Of a stretch of 64,000 nt of DNA, positions 23,305-35,372 are shown piece by piece. Under the pieces are notes generated by a model. It did not search any database and was not told the origin of the DNA. It saw only the letters and a list, made by a program, of their open reading frames with translations. This stretch comes from Gautieria morchelliformis. Lineage: Eukaryota; Basidiomycota; Agaricomycetes; Gomphales; Gomphaceae. Location of the stretch: positions 1 through 64,000 of the forward strand of contig WHVA01000013.1 in assembly GCA_015179125.1 (NCBI GenBank), given 5' to 3'. The position numbers and the translations under genes are program-made. Position 1 is the first letter of the stretch, and every line of letters starts with the position of its first letter.

Positions 23305-26300
23305 ATGGGCCCCAAACTTCGCGATACAAGGGCTCGGCCACTCTACGAGGACGCAATCTTTCGCCTTATTCAAGAGGATGACAACGGTAATGTTGATCAT
23401 AGTATAGAAGGTCCAGTCACTCAGGGAAGCGGCAGGGGCAGGGGCAGGGGCAGGGGCAGGGGCCGAGGTGGCAAGGGTAAGGTAGCAACCAGCATTGACC
23501 CTGGGCCCGAACCACCTACCAGCACTTTGGAGGACCGATCTCGGCGTCGACGTGAGAAGCAACGCGAGGACCGCCATGCACGGAACCAGGAGGAGTGCGA
23601 GTCTCACAACATGGATGTCTTTTTTGGTGGTACAACACCCTTATCTCAACATGTGACTCCACCACCACCACCTCAGCCTAGAACCCCGGCCAACGAACAA
23701 CATGCCGATCCTCCCGCATCTGTACAACGCGTCCTTATCACTCGTATCGTACGAACACCTGCTTCCCCTTTTGGACGACCTAGGGGTACATTCACAAGCA
23801 TCCCATTGTCCCCTATTAGCAACCAACCTTGAACTCGTAGACCAGCAGCTGGTGCGCCTGACGTTTGGCAGTTTTTCGTTAAAGGTAGTATCGCCAAAGG
23901 AATCAAAACTATTTGCAAATTGTGCTAGTGAGTTTTTTACCAGTTTATTCAGATAACGTCTGACAATTTGCAGTCCACCTGTGAAGTATTCGCTGTCGAC
24001 GAGCACCGGTTCTCTGCGTGTGCACATTGAAGCATGTCATGCGTATGAGTATCTCAAAGCTTGCCATGAGAATGACTGGCCGATTAAGATAAAATCTCTC
24101 GCTCTCCCCAAAAGTAACGAAAAAGTGACCACTCAACCTGATCCACGCCCTCCATTTTCAACGGGTCGCTTTAAAGTGGCATTAGTTAACTGGATCGTTG
24201 CAGATGACCAGGTACGTCAGATATGGTACACTTAGCTTTCAAAACTTATTAATATTCTCATTTAGTCTATTAATGTCGTTGAATGCCCTGAATTCCGTGA
24301 TCTCCTACTTCTGCTACGAGAATCCATGCTAAGCTGCGATATCCCACACCGAACAGCAATTCGGAGTTTAATTGGTAAGGCATGGGAGCATAATTTTACG
24401 GAACTCAAAAAAGAGCTAGCGGTGATTTCTCTTGTGAACTCTACAGGACTATGAAAAGCTCACACATCTTATATAGCAATCAGTGGGGAAGATATCACTT
24501 ACAATGGACTTATGGGACGACAAGAGCATGCGTGCGTATGGCGCCGTAACGGCTCACTACCTATGTCGTGGGTCCATTTCAACTTCACTGGATGGCAGGG
24601 GAGAGCTGGCCCTACATTCCGCTCTCATTGGATTCCTTCCAATGCCTGGCCACCATTTTGGTCAGGATCTTGTGAAGGGCCTCCTCTTTATCACCAACCG
24701 TGTCAACATAACAGACAAGGTGCGTCATTTTCTCACACATTTATCATATTGTGGCTAAATGTGTATAGATTATGTTTATCACTATGGACGGCGCATCTAA
24801 TATGGCTGCGATGATGCAAGACTTCGAACACCTGCTAATGGCTCGGTTCATAGACTTTGATAGTGCTAATCAACAGATAATGTAAGTAAAAATATTATTA
24901 TATGTTGGCTTTCTTTCTAATTATCATAAACTTTAGATGCTTCCCACATTGCCTACATGTCACTGTGACGGCAATGCTACGAGAATGCACAAGTACCGAG
25001 GCTTTGGAAAACCCTACTGGCGAGTTTGATCTGACTGAGGATGACCCAGTAAACCCCTCTAGTCAAACACCCACACAGGCTTTACAGCATGATCCAGTCG
25101 CGATTACTCGTAACATCGCTAACACGATTCGGTCCTCCCAACTCCACCATGAAGAATTCAAGGAGATTGTTACAACTGGCAACTGTTGAGAACGTTGGCT
25201 AGATGCTCAACAGGTATCTTACCAGCTTGCACATCTCACCCTTATTCGTGATAGTCCAACCCGATGGGGATTGTCGTATCTTATGATTGAACGAGCATTG
25301 TATCTTCGTCAGGTAAGTCATTATGCTATTGATGAGTATGAAAATGCTAAAGTTCGTATTAGGCAATTGAAGTTTATATTTCACCACCGGTCATGAGTAC
25401 CATCTTCAAGCAACGACTCACCAACAATGAATGGGCCGTACTGAAGGACATAAAGAATATATTAGAGGTAGGTCCTGTTCTTTGTTTAACCTAGGGGCCA
25501 TGCTTATTATACCCGCAGCTGGCTCATGCTTTACAAGCTGTCATGTGTACCGAGCACACACCTATTCTTGCCTGCGTACTCCCTGCATTCGACTCACTAC
25601 TATCTACTTGGACCCGCATGCGCAAGGAGCCTTCGAATGCGCACCTATGAAGGATGATTGATGCGGCAGTTGAAAAGATGACCTCGCAGTATAATGAGCG
25701 TCGCTTTTCAAAGCCGCATATTATCTCTATTGGTATGTGGCAAGCTGTTACTAAATCAATTGCTAACCAAGCCTTTGCTAGTCCTTCATCCATTGCTCAG
25801 GTTTCGATGGATCGAAAGAAACTGGCCAGCCAATCAGGTTTCGTATGCTAAATGAACTATTCTATTAGACGTGAGTTTTACGCTATCTGCCCTCCAGTGA
25901 AACCTGACCATTGTTTAGCTTGAAAAATATGACAAGAGTCAACCAGCCGCTCAACCTACCAGGGAGACGATACACCAGCCATGTGTGTCGCGCAATGCTT
26001 ACACACTCCTTTTTGGCTGGGAAATCGACGAGTCACCAACAGGGTGCACTTCGCGTTTACCGTCGGTTGAAGAAGAATGGGATTCGTATTGTCACGCTGC
26101 TAACTGGCCTGACATATACACCATTGATCTAATCAAATGGTGGGATGTGCGTAATAACTTAGGCTCCTGTTTGACATTTGACTTCTAACCATAACCACCC
26201 TGTAGCACAACGAGGGAAACTATCCACGGCTATCTCGTTGGGCACTCGACTATCTCCCAGCACAAGCATCATCTGTCCCTGCCGAGTGCATCTTCTCTTC

Positions 26301-26637
26301 TAGCGTGGAGACAGATACACGTTGAAGAAACCGCATCTCACCGCATCTGATGGAACAGCTGCAGATGCTGAAGTTCATGATCAAGAAGGCCCGGCTAGAT
26401 TTCACGGCTAGCTGGAAATGGGAGGAGAAGGACATAGAATGGGAAAATGAGTGGCAAGATCAGGGATACTGAGTATGTGCACACAAGCCTCACAGTGCAT
26501 TTGATCAACAGCTGGATATATTGGACAAGGATGGGAATGCGCAGGAAACCGATGGTGAGCCTGGGAAGGACTTGACAGATCTAGAGCTTGAAGAGTTTGT
26601 TTTCGAGGGCTGTGACGAATGGGGGGAGGAATCTTAA
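23305..26637 (+). pseudogene. hAT transposase, multi-exon, with in-frame stops
   Basis: The product would cut and paste the transposon in the nucleus. The first exon starts at the ATG at 23,305 and encodes a glycine/arginine-rich stretch (GRGRGRGRG, from an AGGGGC repeat) and a charged region. A BED-type zinc finger follows at about 23,850-24,080 (ICKLC, then H-x-E-A-C-H). The catalytic core has TMDLWDD near 24,500 and TMDGASNM near 24,785, then CFPHCLHVTV near 24,945 and DSPTRWGLSYLMIERAL near 25,250. The hAT dimerisation domain lies at about 26,215-26,390 (YPRLSRWALDYL, ECIFSSSVETDT). Introns of about 45-70 bases separate the parts. TGA stops lie in frame at 25,187, 26,323 and 26,470, and the frame stays open to TAA at 26,635 after the last. 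Each could derive from CGA by one C-to-T change. The gene is therefore probably dead. Confidence 0.82.
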
Positions 26638-26879
26638 GTAGGCTCTGTAATAATCAGCTTCTCATTGCATATATTTTCTATTCCAAAAAAATCTCCCAGA
26701 GACTGCCCAGCGCGAGATTATCGGAGCCTGAACAATGAACACTGTTGGCTCTTGACCACCACCGCCTGCACTCTTCACTCCTGCACACCTCACTCCTGCA
26801 CACCACCACCTGCACTCTTCTCTTCACTTGTGTTACCACGTTCGCTTGATCTTTATGCACTGTAGTCCGATTTCCATCT

Positions 26880-27005
26880 ATGCTGGTAGGGTCGTTGGGC
26901 GAGGAGTTCAAGTCTCTCATCAGGCCATACCACCTGAATGGCCTCATTAAGGGTATCCCTTCTCTTTTTGTTGATGTCCGTGCTCTTTATGTGGGCAACG
27001 AGAAG
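26880..27005 (+). pseudogene. Likely captured fragment of a NatA auxiliary subunit (NAA15/Nat1) gene
   Basis: A 42-codon open piece includes GEEFKSL and then KGIPSLFVDVRALY, which strongly resembles the conserved region of the ribosome-associated N-terminal acetyltransferase A scaffold subunit (typically GEEF..., KGVPSLF, LY). It ends at a stop after NEK. It lies inside the hAT, between the transposase and the right end, and no other part of such a gene is visible nearby. I infer a host exon taken up by the transposon. The family assignment rests on one motif block and is only moderately sure. Confidence 0.5.
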
Positions 27006-27114
27006 TGAAACTTAGTGAAGAAACATTCAGGGAGAAGAGCGAAAAGGGTAAAGTATCGACAGTATGTCTTGTCTATTTCAATGTAAAATGCCCTCTCGTA
27101 CTCATTCTAGAGAA

Positions 27115-27740
27115 CAATCAGCTCGATCCTGCTCTCGTTCTTCCCATCAAAGTCATACCCAGCCCCTCATCTTCAAACAACCCACCCGATCCCACTCTCG
27201 TTCTTCCCATTGAAGTCATACCCAGCCCCTCATCATTGAACAGCCCACTCGTCCCGTTCTCGTCCCATCGAACTCATACCCAGCCCCTCATCTTCAAACA
27301 ACCCACCCAATCCCACTCTCATTCTTCCCATCGAAGTCATACCCAGCCCCTCATCATTGAACAGCCCACTCGTCCCGTTCTCGTCCCATCGAACTCATAC
27401 CCAGCCCCTCATCTTCAAACAACCCACCCGATCCCACTCTCGTTCTTCCCATCGAAGTCATACCCAGCCCCTCATCATTGAACAGCCCACTCGACCCGCT
27501 CTCGTCCCATCGAACTCATACCCAGCCCCTCATCTTCGAACAACTCACCCGATCCCGCTCTCGTTCTTCCCATCAAAGTCATACCCAGCCCCTCATCTTC
27601 AAACGACCCACCCGATCCCGCTCTCGTTCTTCCCATCGAAGTCATACCCAGCCCCTCATCATTGAACAGCCCACTTGACCCGCTCTCGTCCCATCGAACT
27701 CATACCCAGCCCCTCATTTCAAACGACCCACCCGATCCCT
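27115..27740 (+). repeat. Minisatellite with alternating 63- and 58-bp units
   Basis: CATACCCAGCCCCTCAT recurs about ten times at about 60-base spacing (first near 27,154, last near 27,701). Two unit types largely alternate, one with ACCCACCCGATCCCACTC and one with CAGCCCACTCGTCCCG, giving a 121-base higher-order repeat. Another partial unit lies at about 28,018-28,052, after 280 bases of other sequence. The array lies inside the hAT. It stays open in more than one frame, but the 121-base period shifts frame each time, so a protein repeat is unlikely. Confidence 0.85.
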
Positions 27741-28440
27741 TGAATGATGTGCCCGCGGAGGGAGCTAGGATGTACACGAAGACAATTCACGGCGCTTGGT
27801 ACGTTGTATGTTCCAGTTCTCAAGAATCGAATACTTGACATCGCTTGCAGGAGGGAAGAAAATTCTGCGGGCTCTCCAAACTTCAGCGGGTATCACCAGA
27901 ATCCATCTATCAAAATGGCTGTCCCAACTCCTATGCATATCATGTACGTTCGTGAAACTGTGCCAGGGATCGAGATACTTATTGCAATATACAGGGTTCG
28001 CATGCAACTATCGCATGCATCACCCACCCCATCCCACTCTCGTTCTTCCTATCATCATTCTCCCTCGCGGCCATTTGGAAGCAATCTCGCTACCGGTAAG
28101 TGATGGCTTTCACCTTGAGGATATACTAAATTGGAGGCCCTTAACTGTCGCAGATGACCTCCTTAAGAATAATGTAACTCCAAATGTATACAGCAATGAG
28201 CTCAACATATACAGCTGTGAAATACGGTATGGTAACAGCGACGATGACAGCGACCTTCCTTTTCATGGGCAGCGTTGTCCTCGCGAAATGAATCACTAAT
28301 GAACGGAAGGTTATATTACTAATATTAGTTCAATAATTGGTACAGATACGGTGCTCTAGCCAAACCACCATACTGAGAGAGATTATCATGACCGAAGGTT
28401 TAGAACATCGATAAATAATGTATTAATAATCCGGTATCTC
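27741..28440. other. Unassigned internal part of the hAT
   Basis: About 700 bases between the minisatellite and the right subterminal repeats have a plus-strand open stretch (27,796-28,299) with no domain I recognise. A remnant minisatellite unit at 28,018-28,052 lies within it. It may be further captured sequence. Confidence 0.35.
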
Positions 28441-30561
28441 CCATTAGCTATATTCGGCTTCCGGCTAAAAGCCGGCTTTTAACCAAGCCAAGCTGCGGTT
28501 CCTCGGCTTGGCTTAGAGCTATAATGATAATAGCCGGCTTTGGTAAGCATGGCTCGGCGCTAAGCCAAAGCCGCGCCATAGCAACACTACTTACGCACCC
28601 TTTGTTCTTTTGCCATTGTTCTTACTCTACCCTGCACCCCCTTGTTATCCCCTTGTTCCGCATTAGATACTTACCCTGTATGTCTATCCAATTCCCGCTC
28701 CCTCCAGAATTTGCTTAGTACTACACTATTACTTATTGCTTCAGCTCTTTGTATACAACCCCCACATGTATGCCTCCGTTTCTGCAATCAGATAATCGAC
28801 TTCGATACGTGAATCCCTTCGCACTATCTCCTGTTCTTAGCACAGCGAGTCTTGCAAGCTCTGTCTCTCTCTCCACCCTTGACACTCTGTCTTCCACCTC
28901 TCCCACCTCTTCTGACCCTTGCCCTCTGACCTTCGACTCTCAGTACTCTCCTCCCAACTTCCACCTTCTCCGACATCCGACATCAAATCAGAAATACCTA
29001 GGACGATAGTTCATCAGGGGCGCAACACATAAGTTGAAGCCGTTGTCCTTTCTAGTTCTGACCTCCAGGATTTCCAATACGTAACAGTATTATCTGATTC
29101 CCACCTGATAACTATCACTATGCCTCCTCATACCACAGCTACTTCAGCTCATGCAGGAGCTGTCGAAGCTCTCTCTTATTTTGGCAATCTTAGATCCGCA
29201 GCACCAAGATGTGCGGAACCCTCCAGCAGCTCTTGAGCTGACAATGAGCTCTCCGACGATCTTCCACAACAATGCATCGAAGAAGTTCCCGACACAAATC
29301 CCGACGACAATCCCGACTACAATGGAAACTTGTTGAGCAGTGGCGAACAGACAGCAGTGTCATTCCGACGCCCAGCACCACCTCCACCACCACCAGGGCC
29401 TCCTCCCAGTGGCCCTCCCGGCGGCCCTCATGGCGTCCCCCACAGCGGTCCTCCCGGCGGTCCCCCAGGCAGTCCTCCAGGTGGCCCTCCACCTCCGAAT
29501 CCCGCCAACCCAGTTCCGCCCGCTCCGGCTCCAGATCTCGCACAGGCTATTGCCATGCTGGCTGGGTCCGGCCCAAGCTCCACGCCCGAAGACAAAAGTT
29601 CGCGAACCGGATCAGTTCGACGGTTCCGACCCCAAGAAGCTTCAGCCTTTTTTGGTCCAGCTTCAGCTCAACTTCCACGATTGTCATGACGCCTTTCCCA
29701 ATGACGAACGAAAGGTCAATTACGCCCTTTCATATCTCCAAGGCATGGCTCTCGATTATTTCAAACCCACCCTCGTGGATCCCTACGCCGTCGTCGACTG
29801 GGCAGATGATTACCACAATTTCGTTTCCGAACTCCACAACAACTTCGGACCATTCAATATGGAAGCCAATGCAGAAAATGAACTCAATAAGCTTCGTATG
29901 AAAGACACTCATAAGATAGCTAAATACATCGTCACTTTCCAGCAGCTAGCTCCTCGAGTCCAATGGGGAGAAGCCACACTCCACCAACAGTTCTACATAG
30001 GGTTGCCATCCCAGATCAAGGATGAAATTGCCTGCGTCAGAAAACCCGCCACCCTAACTGACCTCCGCATCCTAACCCAATCTATCAATGCACGCTACTG
30101 GGAAAGACATTCTGAAATCACTCGTGAAACTTCCGCCCAGAGAAAGCACGACAAGTCTTCCAACAAGAAGTCTGATAAGGACAAAAAGAAGACCAGTTCT
30201 GGAAACAACAACTCCGGAAACAACAACTCCGGAAACAACAACTCCGGAAACAACAACAACAGTTCTGGCCCCAATTCCAGCGACCGGAACACCACTCCCA
30301 CACCTCACAACAACCAGGCCTTTGGGTCTAACACCAACACCCGGAAAAGCACTCCTGACCTTTCCGACAAACTTGAGAAGGATAGAAAACTAACCCCTGC
30401 AGAACGCCAGCGTTGCATGGACAACAACCTTTGCCTCTTCTGTGGCAAAGGAGGTCACGTCGCTCACAAATGCACCCGAGCTACCGCTTCCGCTGCTAAG
30501 GCCAAGGGCCGCACAGTGAAGATGGAAGAGAAATCCGAAGCGACTCCCGCTACAGATGCAA

Positions 30562-31098
30562 TACTGGAAATCCTAAGGATATTCCATATTTCTTCAAAAT
30601 TTCCTAGTTCAGAAAATTGGATGAAAATTTAATGTTTTGTCAGAGTTTTTTGGCTGCTGGAAATCCTTCAGAAATTGTAAAATTAGTACCAACAAATCAT
30701 CAAGAAACGCTCAGGAAACATTGAATTTCCTCTTTCATGAAACTAAATTTTTAGTAAAGTTTCCCCAGTTAGGAAATTCTATAGAAACACTGATTTCCAC
30801 AAAGTTTCCCTGTCAAATGTTCAGGAAACCAACATTTTCATAGAATTTCCAAAACTGAAGAAAGTTTAATAAATATTTAGTTTCATAGCGGAGGAAATTC
30901 AATGTTTCCTGAGAGTTTCTTGAAGATTTTGAGGTGATAATCTTACAATTTTTGAAGGATTTCCTAAAGCCAAAAAACTCTGATAAAACATTAAATTTTC
31001 AACCAATTTCCTAAACTGGGAAATTTTGAAGAAACATGGAATATCCTTAGGATTTCCAGTAGATTTCCAAAGTCAGGAAATTTTGCCATGTCTCCAGT
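30562..31098. mobile_element. Fold-back MITE B
   Basis: Almost the whole segment is one long inverted repeat with arms of roughly 245 bases that meet near 30,810. The right arm ends CTCCAGTG at 31,098, so the element's terminus is CACTGGAGACATG. The left arm lacks the outer 37 bases or so and begins at TACTGGAAATCC. Nothing is encoded. The right end lies inside a transposase remnant and the left end abuts family G gag. Confidence 0.75.
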
Positions 31099-32090
31099 GA
31101 AATGGCTCTCCATCCATGATGTATGATTAGGTTGTACTTCAAGCCTAAATTTAACAAAGTGCTTGATATTAAGTAGCAAGCATGCTACTTTTCTGGGATC
31201 TGATGTTCTGACATACTTCTGAGTATTAAACTTCTTAAATGTTACTCATAACTCTCCAAAGAAGCTTTCTATCCTTGATCTGAAACTACCAAACTACTGT
31301 GTTTGACTACAATGTCATTCTACCTGTTCATGAGGCATGTACTCTTGTTCTTTGCTTTGACAGGACAGGGGACTCCTTTGATGCCGATATACGTGCACAT
31401 ACTTAGATACCATTCATCTTCCGTATTCCAAACCAAGCTTCGCATCTACAGAACTCAAACATCATCCATTTCTTCTTGATGCTCAAGAAAGATGACAGGA
31501 TGCAGCAGATGGTTTACTACCAGTTACCACTTTCATACACTACACTCACTCATTATTATTTTTCATTGCAGTCCTTCTCCATCTCTGATAGATCAGTATT
31601 CTTCTGCTTCTGAATTGGACAGGAGAAGTTCATTTCTTCCAATCTACCTTGCTTTACTACTTGTTTCACAAATAGTGTATAGCCTCCATCAAGAGCCATA
31701 CAATCTGCCTTATCCATCTTATCTCTCAAGTTCATTTCTGTGAATATTATGCCATGAGAGTGTTTGCGTGGCAATGAATCAGAAACAAACAAAGCCATCT
31801 CAGTAACATCCATACCTACTTGAGTTATCCAGAATTCCTTAGTTTAAATGACCATGCATTTTTAGATGATATTCCTGTTTCTTTTCCTCTTATGTCATGA
31901 CCATCAAGGAGTAATGTTATTGTGTCAAATTCTTCAGGATTATTATCTTTTGCAGATAATTTTCTAATCCTTATGTTAGAAAACATTTAAGCCATTGAGG
32001 CAGATGCTTGCAACTTTTTATTACATGTAGCTTCACCCATTTTATTCTCAGATTATAGAAAAGAAGAGGGTGAGAGTATATGGCAATTTA
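31099..32090 (-). pseudogene. Harbinger-like DDE transposase remnant
   Basis: Minus-strand reading gives pieces of a DDE-type transposase in order: TITLLLDGHDIRG near 31,920, then WSFKL, then the frame 31,813-31,556 with MALDGGYTLFVKQ and NFSCPIQKQKNTDLSEMEKD, and finally CLLLNIKHFVKF and NHTSWMESHF at about 31,175-31,100. The order and motifs (an LDGHD strand, DGGY, an NF-x-P-I-x-K block) fit the Harbinger/DDE_Tnp_4 group. Several stops and frame changes are present, and about 230 bases of unrelated sequence interrupt it around 31,330-31,560. The piece at 31,997-32,085 recurs at 19,031-19,115. It is dead. Confidence 0.6.
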
Positions 32091-32529
32091 CTTAATTTCA
32101 CATCGGGAGCAAACTGTAAGGGCAACCCCCCTGAGATGGTCAATAGATGTTTGCAATAACCAGCACACTATAAGTGCCCTTCGACACAGTTCCCTGTTCA
32201 CTGTGGCACACACCCACTCATATACTTATACCATGACCATTCCCACCAAAATCCTTGAGCTTTTTTGAAGGGTAAACCCCAAATGTGCTATTGAAAAGGA
32301 TTATTATGCCTTGGACCATGCTTCTAAACCACGTCTTCCAATTCCAAGAAGACTTTATTGTTATCCCTCAATCGAACACTCATCCAGGTGCACAGGATGC
32401 AGTAGAACCCATGAAAAGTACTTTATGTTCATGTGCTTGCACAGCTCATATTCAAACACAAACATTCATCTGGGCTGGCAGGGTTACCAGGCACAGCCAT
32501 ATGCATAGGTTTGAACATGAACTTTATTT
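32091..32529. other. No gene recognised
   Basis: TGTAAGGGCAAC near 32,114 equals the inverted end of the family S LTR, so LTR debris is possible. A short open run near 32,280-32,510 has no recognisable domain. Confidence 0.3.
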
Positions 32530-34804
32530 CGCCACTCGCGAATGCGTTGCATCTTGTCCTCATCGGCGTGTACACCTTGGCCATCAATGATGTGGCCGAG
32601 GCACTCCATTCGGATGGAATAGAGATCGACCTTTTTCTTGCTCAAAAAAAGATGGTTCTTCCTCAGTCTGTCAAAGACAATGTAGAGGTGCTCCTCATGC
32701 TCTTGTATTGAGAGAGAGAAAATGAATATATCGTCCATGTAGACATGGATGAAGCGACCTATGCAGTCGTGGAATATGGCTGTCATCAGCCGTTGGAATG
32801 TTGATGGGGTGTTGCAGTCCCCCATCTGTATTACTTGGCTCCTGAAGGTGCCAAGGATCGTAGCAAAGGCAGTCTTTGCTACGTGATCCAGATGAATCTG
32901 GATCTGCTTGTATGCTTTGGACATATTGAGTTTCGTGCGATACCGACAGCGAGCCATGTCGCTGCAGATGATATCCTGATCTGGGAAGGGTGTAACGTCC
33001 TTCACAGTGTTCTCATTCTGTTGGCGCAGATCAAAGACAGTTCGTAGCGTACTATTCTTCTTCGGCACGCACAGCATGGGTACAGCCTGCTGTGCAACTG
33101 CTGGGATCCACCATTTTGCAGTGTAGCATTCTATCTTCATGGACAGTTCCTCTCGGAAATGTTCGGGGCACTTTGGTAGTCGATACCGCATGTGTTTGTT
33201 GGGGTCAATGAGATTGATCTCATGGTTGATCTCCCGCAGCGGTGGGAGTTCTAATGGGATTCCACTGACTAGGTCAGTGATTCTCTCCATCCATTCCTCA
33301 CAAAGGCGAGGGATGTCATCATCCTCACGGATGACGGTGGTGGTTGGCTTAGAAGACATTAGGCACTGTGTGTGTCTATTAGGTCCCGTGGCACGTGGGA
33401 CCGCCTTTTTCTTCCCCATCACTTTCACCATCAGGTGAGAGCGCCTCTCCCTACAGTTGTAGGGGGAGCTCAAGGATGAGTCATTATGTGACTCGTCCTC
33501 CTGGCTTCAATGAGCCAGACTTGGCTTCAGCGCCAGGGTGATCCTGCTCACCCTTGGCCCCTTTCCCTCGTTCGTCGACTCATTATCGTCGAACGATACC
33601 TTGCCCGTGGGGATTATTTCGTTCCCCTTACAGATCGTCCCTGGGCTTGAGAAGTCCAGGGTGATGCCAAATCTCCTTAGGAGCAGTGTCCCTAAGATCA
33701 TGTCGTAATATTCGACGTTCGCTACGTCGAAATATTCATCGTATATTTCACGACTTAATGGTCGTGTTCTTTCCATAATTAATAGTGGAATGGCTGCCTA
33801 TGCAGGCCAGCTGGAGCGTTATTTGCTGCTCCAGGGCGAATGTTTTCATCCCGGTGGCCCACGTGAATTCAGGGGATAATAGTACCCCTTCGCTCCCGCT
33901 ATCCAGCAGGCAGTGGGCTTTTACCCCATTTATTTCCCAGTACCCCGAGAGGGTACAGTTTTCACTGCGTGGGCACGTCGGCCACGTCCTGTGTTTGCTT
34001 CAGTGGTGATACACCAGCTCGGTCACCTTGTCTGGCATAACCGATGTATGTGCTGCCATGACTTTCATGGCGGCGTCATCTTCTAGTGCAATCAGGATCG
34101 TGCTGGACCTGTAGGCGGTGTCTTCCACCTCTTCATCCCATTCATAGTATTGGGATGGTTCGGGATCCCACTCTTCAGCGGGCATGTCTCCATTGTCCGG
34201 AGATTCGTTGGGTTAGGGATCACCCTCCCCCTCTTCATCAATCTGTTGAAGAGAATTTTGTCCGAGATCCGCATCTGGATCCTTGCTCTCATCATCATGC
34301 CTCACAGCTGCTGTCCGTATACCAGACCTAAGCCGGGGGCACTCCACTTTTTTGTGGCCTGGCTGGCCGCATTCAAAGCATGTAGTGCTGCTTTTGCCAC
34401 CGCCGGGTTGATCGTTAGGTCAGCCCGACACTTTTGGCGGCGGGGCAGATCGCAGTGACGATCCTGACGCTTGAGGCTGTTTGGATTCAGGTGGGCGTCC
34501 AGCTTGGGCTGGGTGTGGGGGGGGGCAGTCGCTGTGCCGCTCCACTCCTCAGGAACATGCTAGGCCTGGTCAGGCCTGTCTGTGCCACCGGCTTGCTCAC
34601 TGCAAGCCGGGCAGCGCTTGCCGATGCCGCTGTGCTTTCTGCACGGCGCATCCCCATGTTGTATCGGGACACCTCCTCGATCATGCGGGCCGTCTCGAAG
34701 AGCTGCTCTGTCGAGCTGCTCTCAGCGTTATAGCCCTTTTTGAGGACTTCATTGCACAGTGTTTTACGCAGCGCCGACATGAACCGTCTCCGGAACGTGT
34801 AGTC

Positions 34805-35372
34805 TGATATAAATCAAATTAAGGGGTTGGAGTCGAGTGGTTAATAATGTGATAGAGAGCTCAAGCAGTGTTCTGGTGAGAGATAAAAGCAGTGTTCTAG
34901 AGTTCTAGAATTAAGCAATGTTCTTAGTGCAATAAGAGTTGAGGAGGAAACAATAATGATCCAAAGATGCTTATAACTCGAAGCTTTATGGAAAAAGATT
35001 GTTAAGTCGCTGATTTATTCGTATCTAGAGTCCAAGTATTTAAACAATACACAATAGGAGTAGATAGTCATGTGAAAAATAATGGGGCTAGGAGTTAGGG
35101 TCAAGGTGATGTCAAGTATAATGCTATGACCCCTAAATGGCTAATTCCTGGACAGATGATGTCAAATATGATGTCAGGCATATAGGACAAGGACTCAACT
35201 CGATAGTATATGGGAAATGATACGCATATGTGCGCCTCAACTCGACTCGACTCGGAATAATTCTCAGCTCAGAATGGTTCTCGGAATGACAAGAAATATG
35301 GTGAAAGGTGAGAATGATTGATAACAAAATAGATTGTCCTGACTGAAGTGTTTTCTTCCTCCTCAAATAACA
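34805..35372. mobile_element. Solo LTR, 568 bp, with 5-bp target duplication
   Basis: The insert begins TGATATAAATC and ends CTCAAATAACA. It is flanked on both sides by TAGTC (34,800-34,804 and 35,373-35,377). Copy 1 of the host element lacks it at the matching point (near 6,900). TG...CA ends and a 5-base duplication identify a solo LTR left by recombination. Its family is not otherwise present in the window. Confidence 0.85.

Larger units (their letters stand above)
22781..28589 (+). mobile_element. hAT DNA transposon with 8-bp target duplication
   Basis: The ends are TAGTGTTGCT and its inverse AGCAACACTA. They are flanked on both sides by CTTACGCA (22,773-22,780 and 28,590-28,597), a perfect 8-base duplication typical of hAT. 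Both ends carry many short subterminal motifs (AAGCCGG, AGCCGGC, AAGCCAAG) in both directions, as expected for transposase binding sites. Inside are a transposase gene (23,305-26,637), a likely captured host fragment (26,880-27,005), a minisatellite (27,115-27,740) and about 800 bases of unrecognised sequence. The perfect duplication suggests a fairly recent insertion into the family G LTR. The transposase frame has stop codons, so movement would have needed a helper or predates their formation. Confidence 0.92.
22565..30561 (+). mobile_element. Family G Gypsy element with a hAT inserted in its 5' LTR
   Basis: The LTR begins TGTTACGACC at 22,565, is split by the hAT at 22,781-28,589, and resumes at 28,598, ending CA at 29,016. 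Without the hAT it is about 635 bases. A primer-binding-like site (GGGGCGCAACACA) follows at 29,017. A gag region runs from about 29,120 to 30,561. It has a proline-rich N-terminal part, a capsid-like domain (around EPDQFDGSDPKK), an asparagine/glycine-rich low-complexity stretch and a zinc knuckle (CLFCGKGGHVAHKC). The element ends abruptly at a MITE at 30,562; protease, polymerase and 3' LTR are absent. It is broken and truncated. Confidence 0.75.

Noticed and set aside
27115-27740. CRISPR-like array
   Set aside because: There are no unique spacers between repeats; the whole unit is repeated, so it is a minisatellite in a eukaryotic transposon.
30562-31061. TA target duplication around MITE B
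   Set aside because: TA is also part of the arm sequence (TACTGGAAATCC), and the right arm continues outward to 31,098, so the TA pair is not a real duplication.
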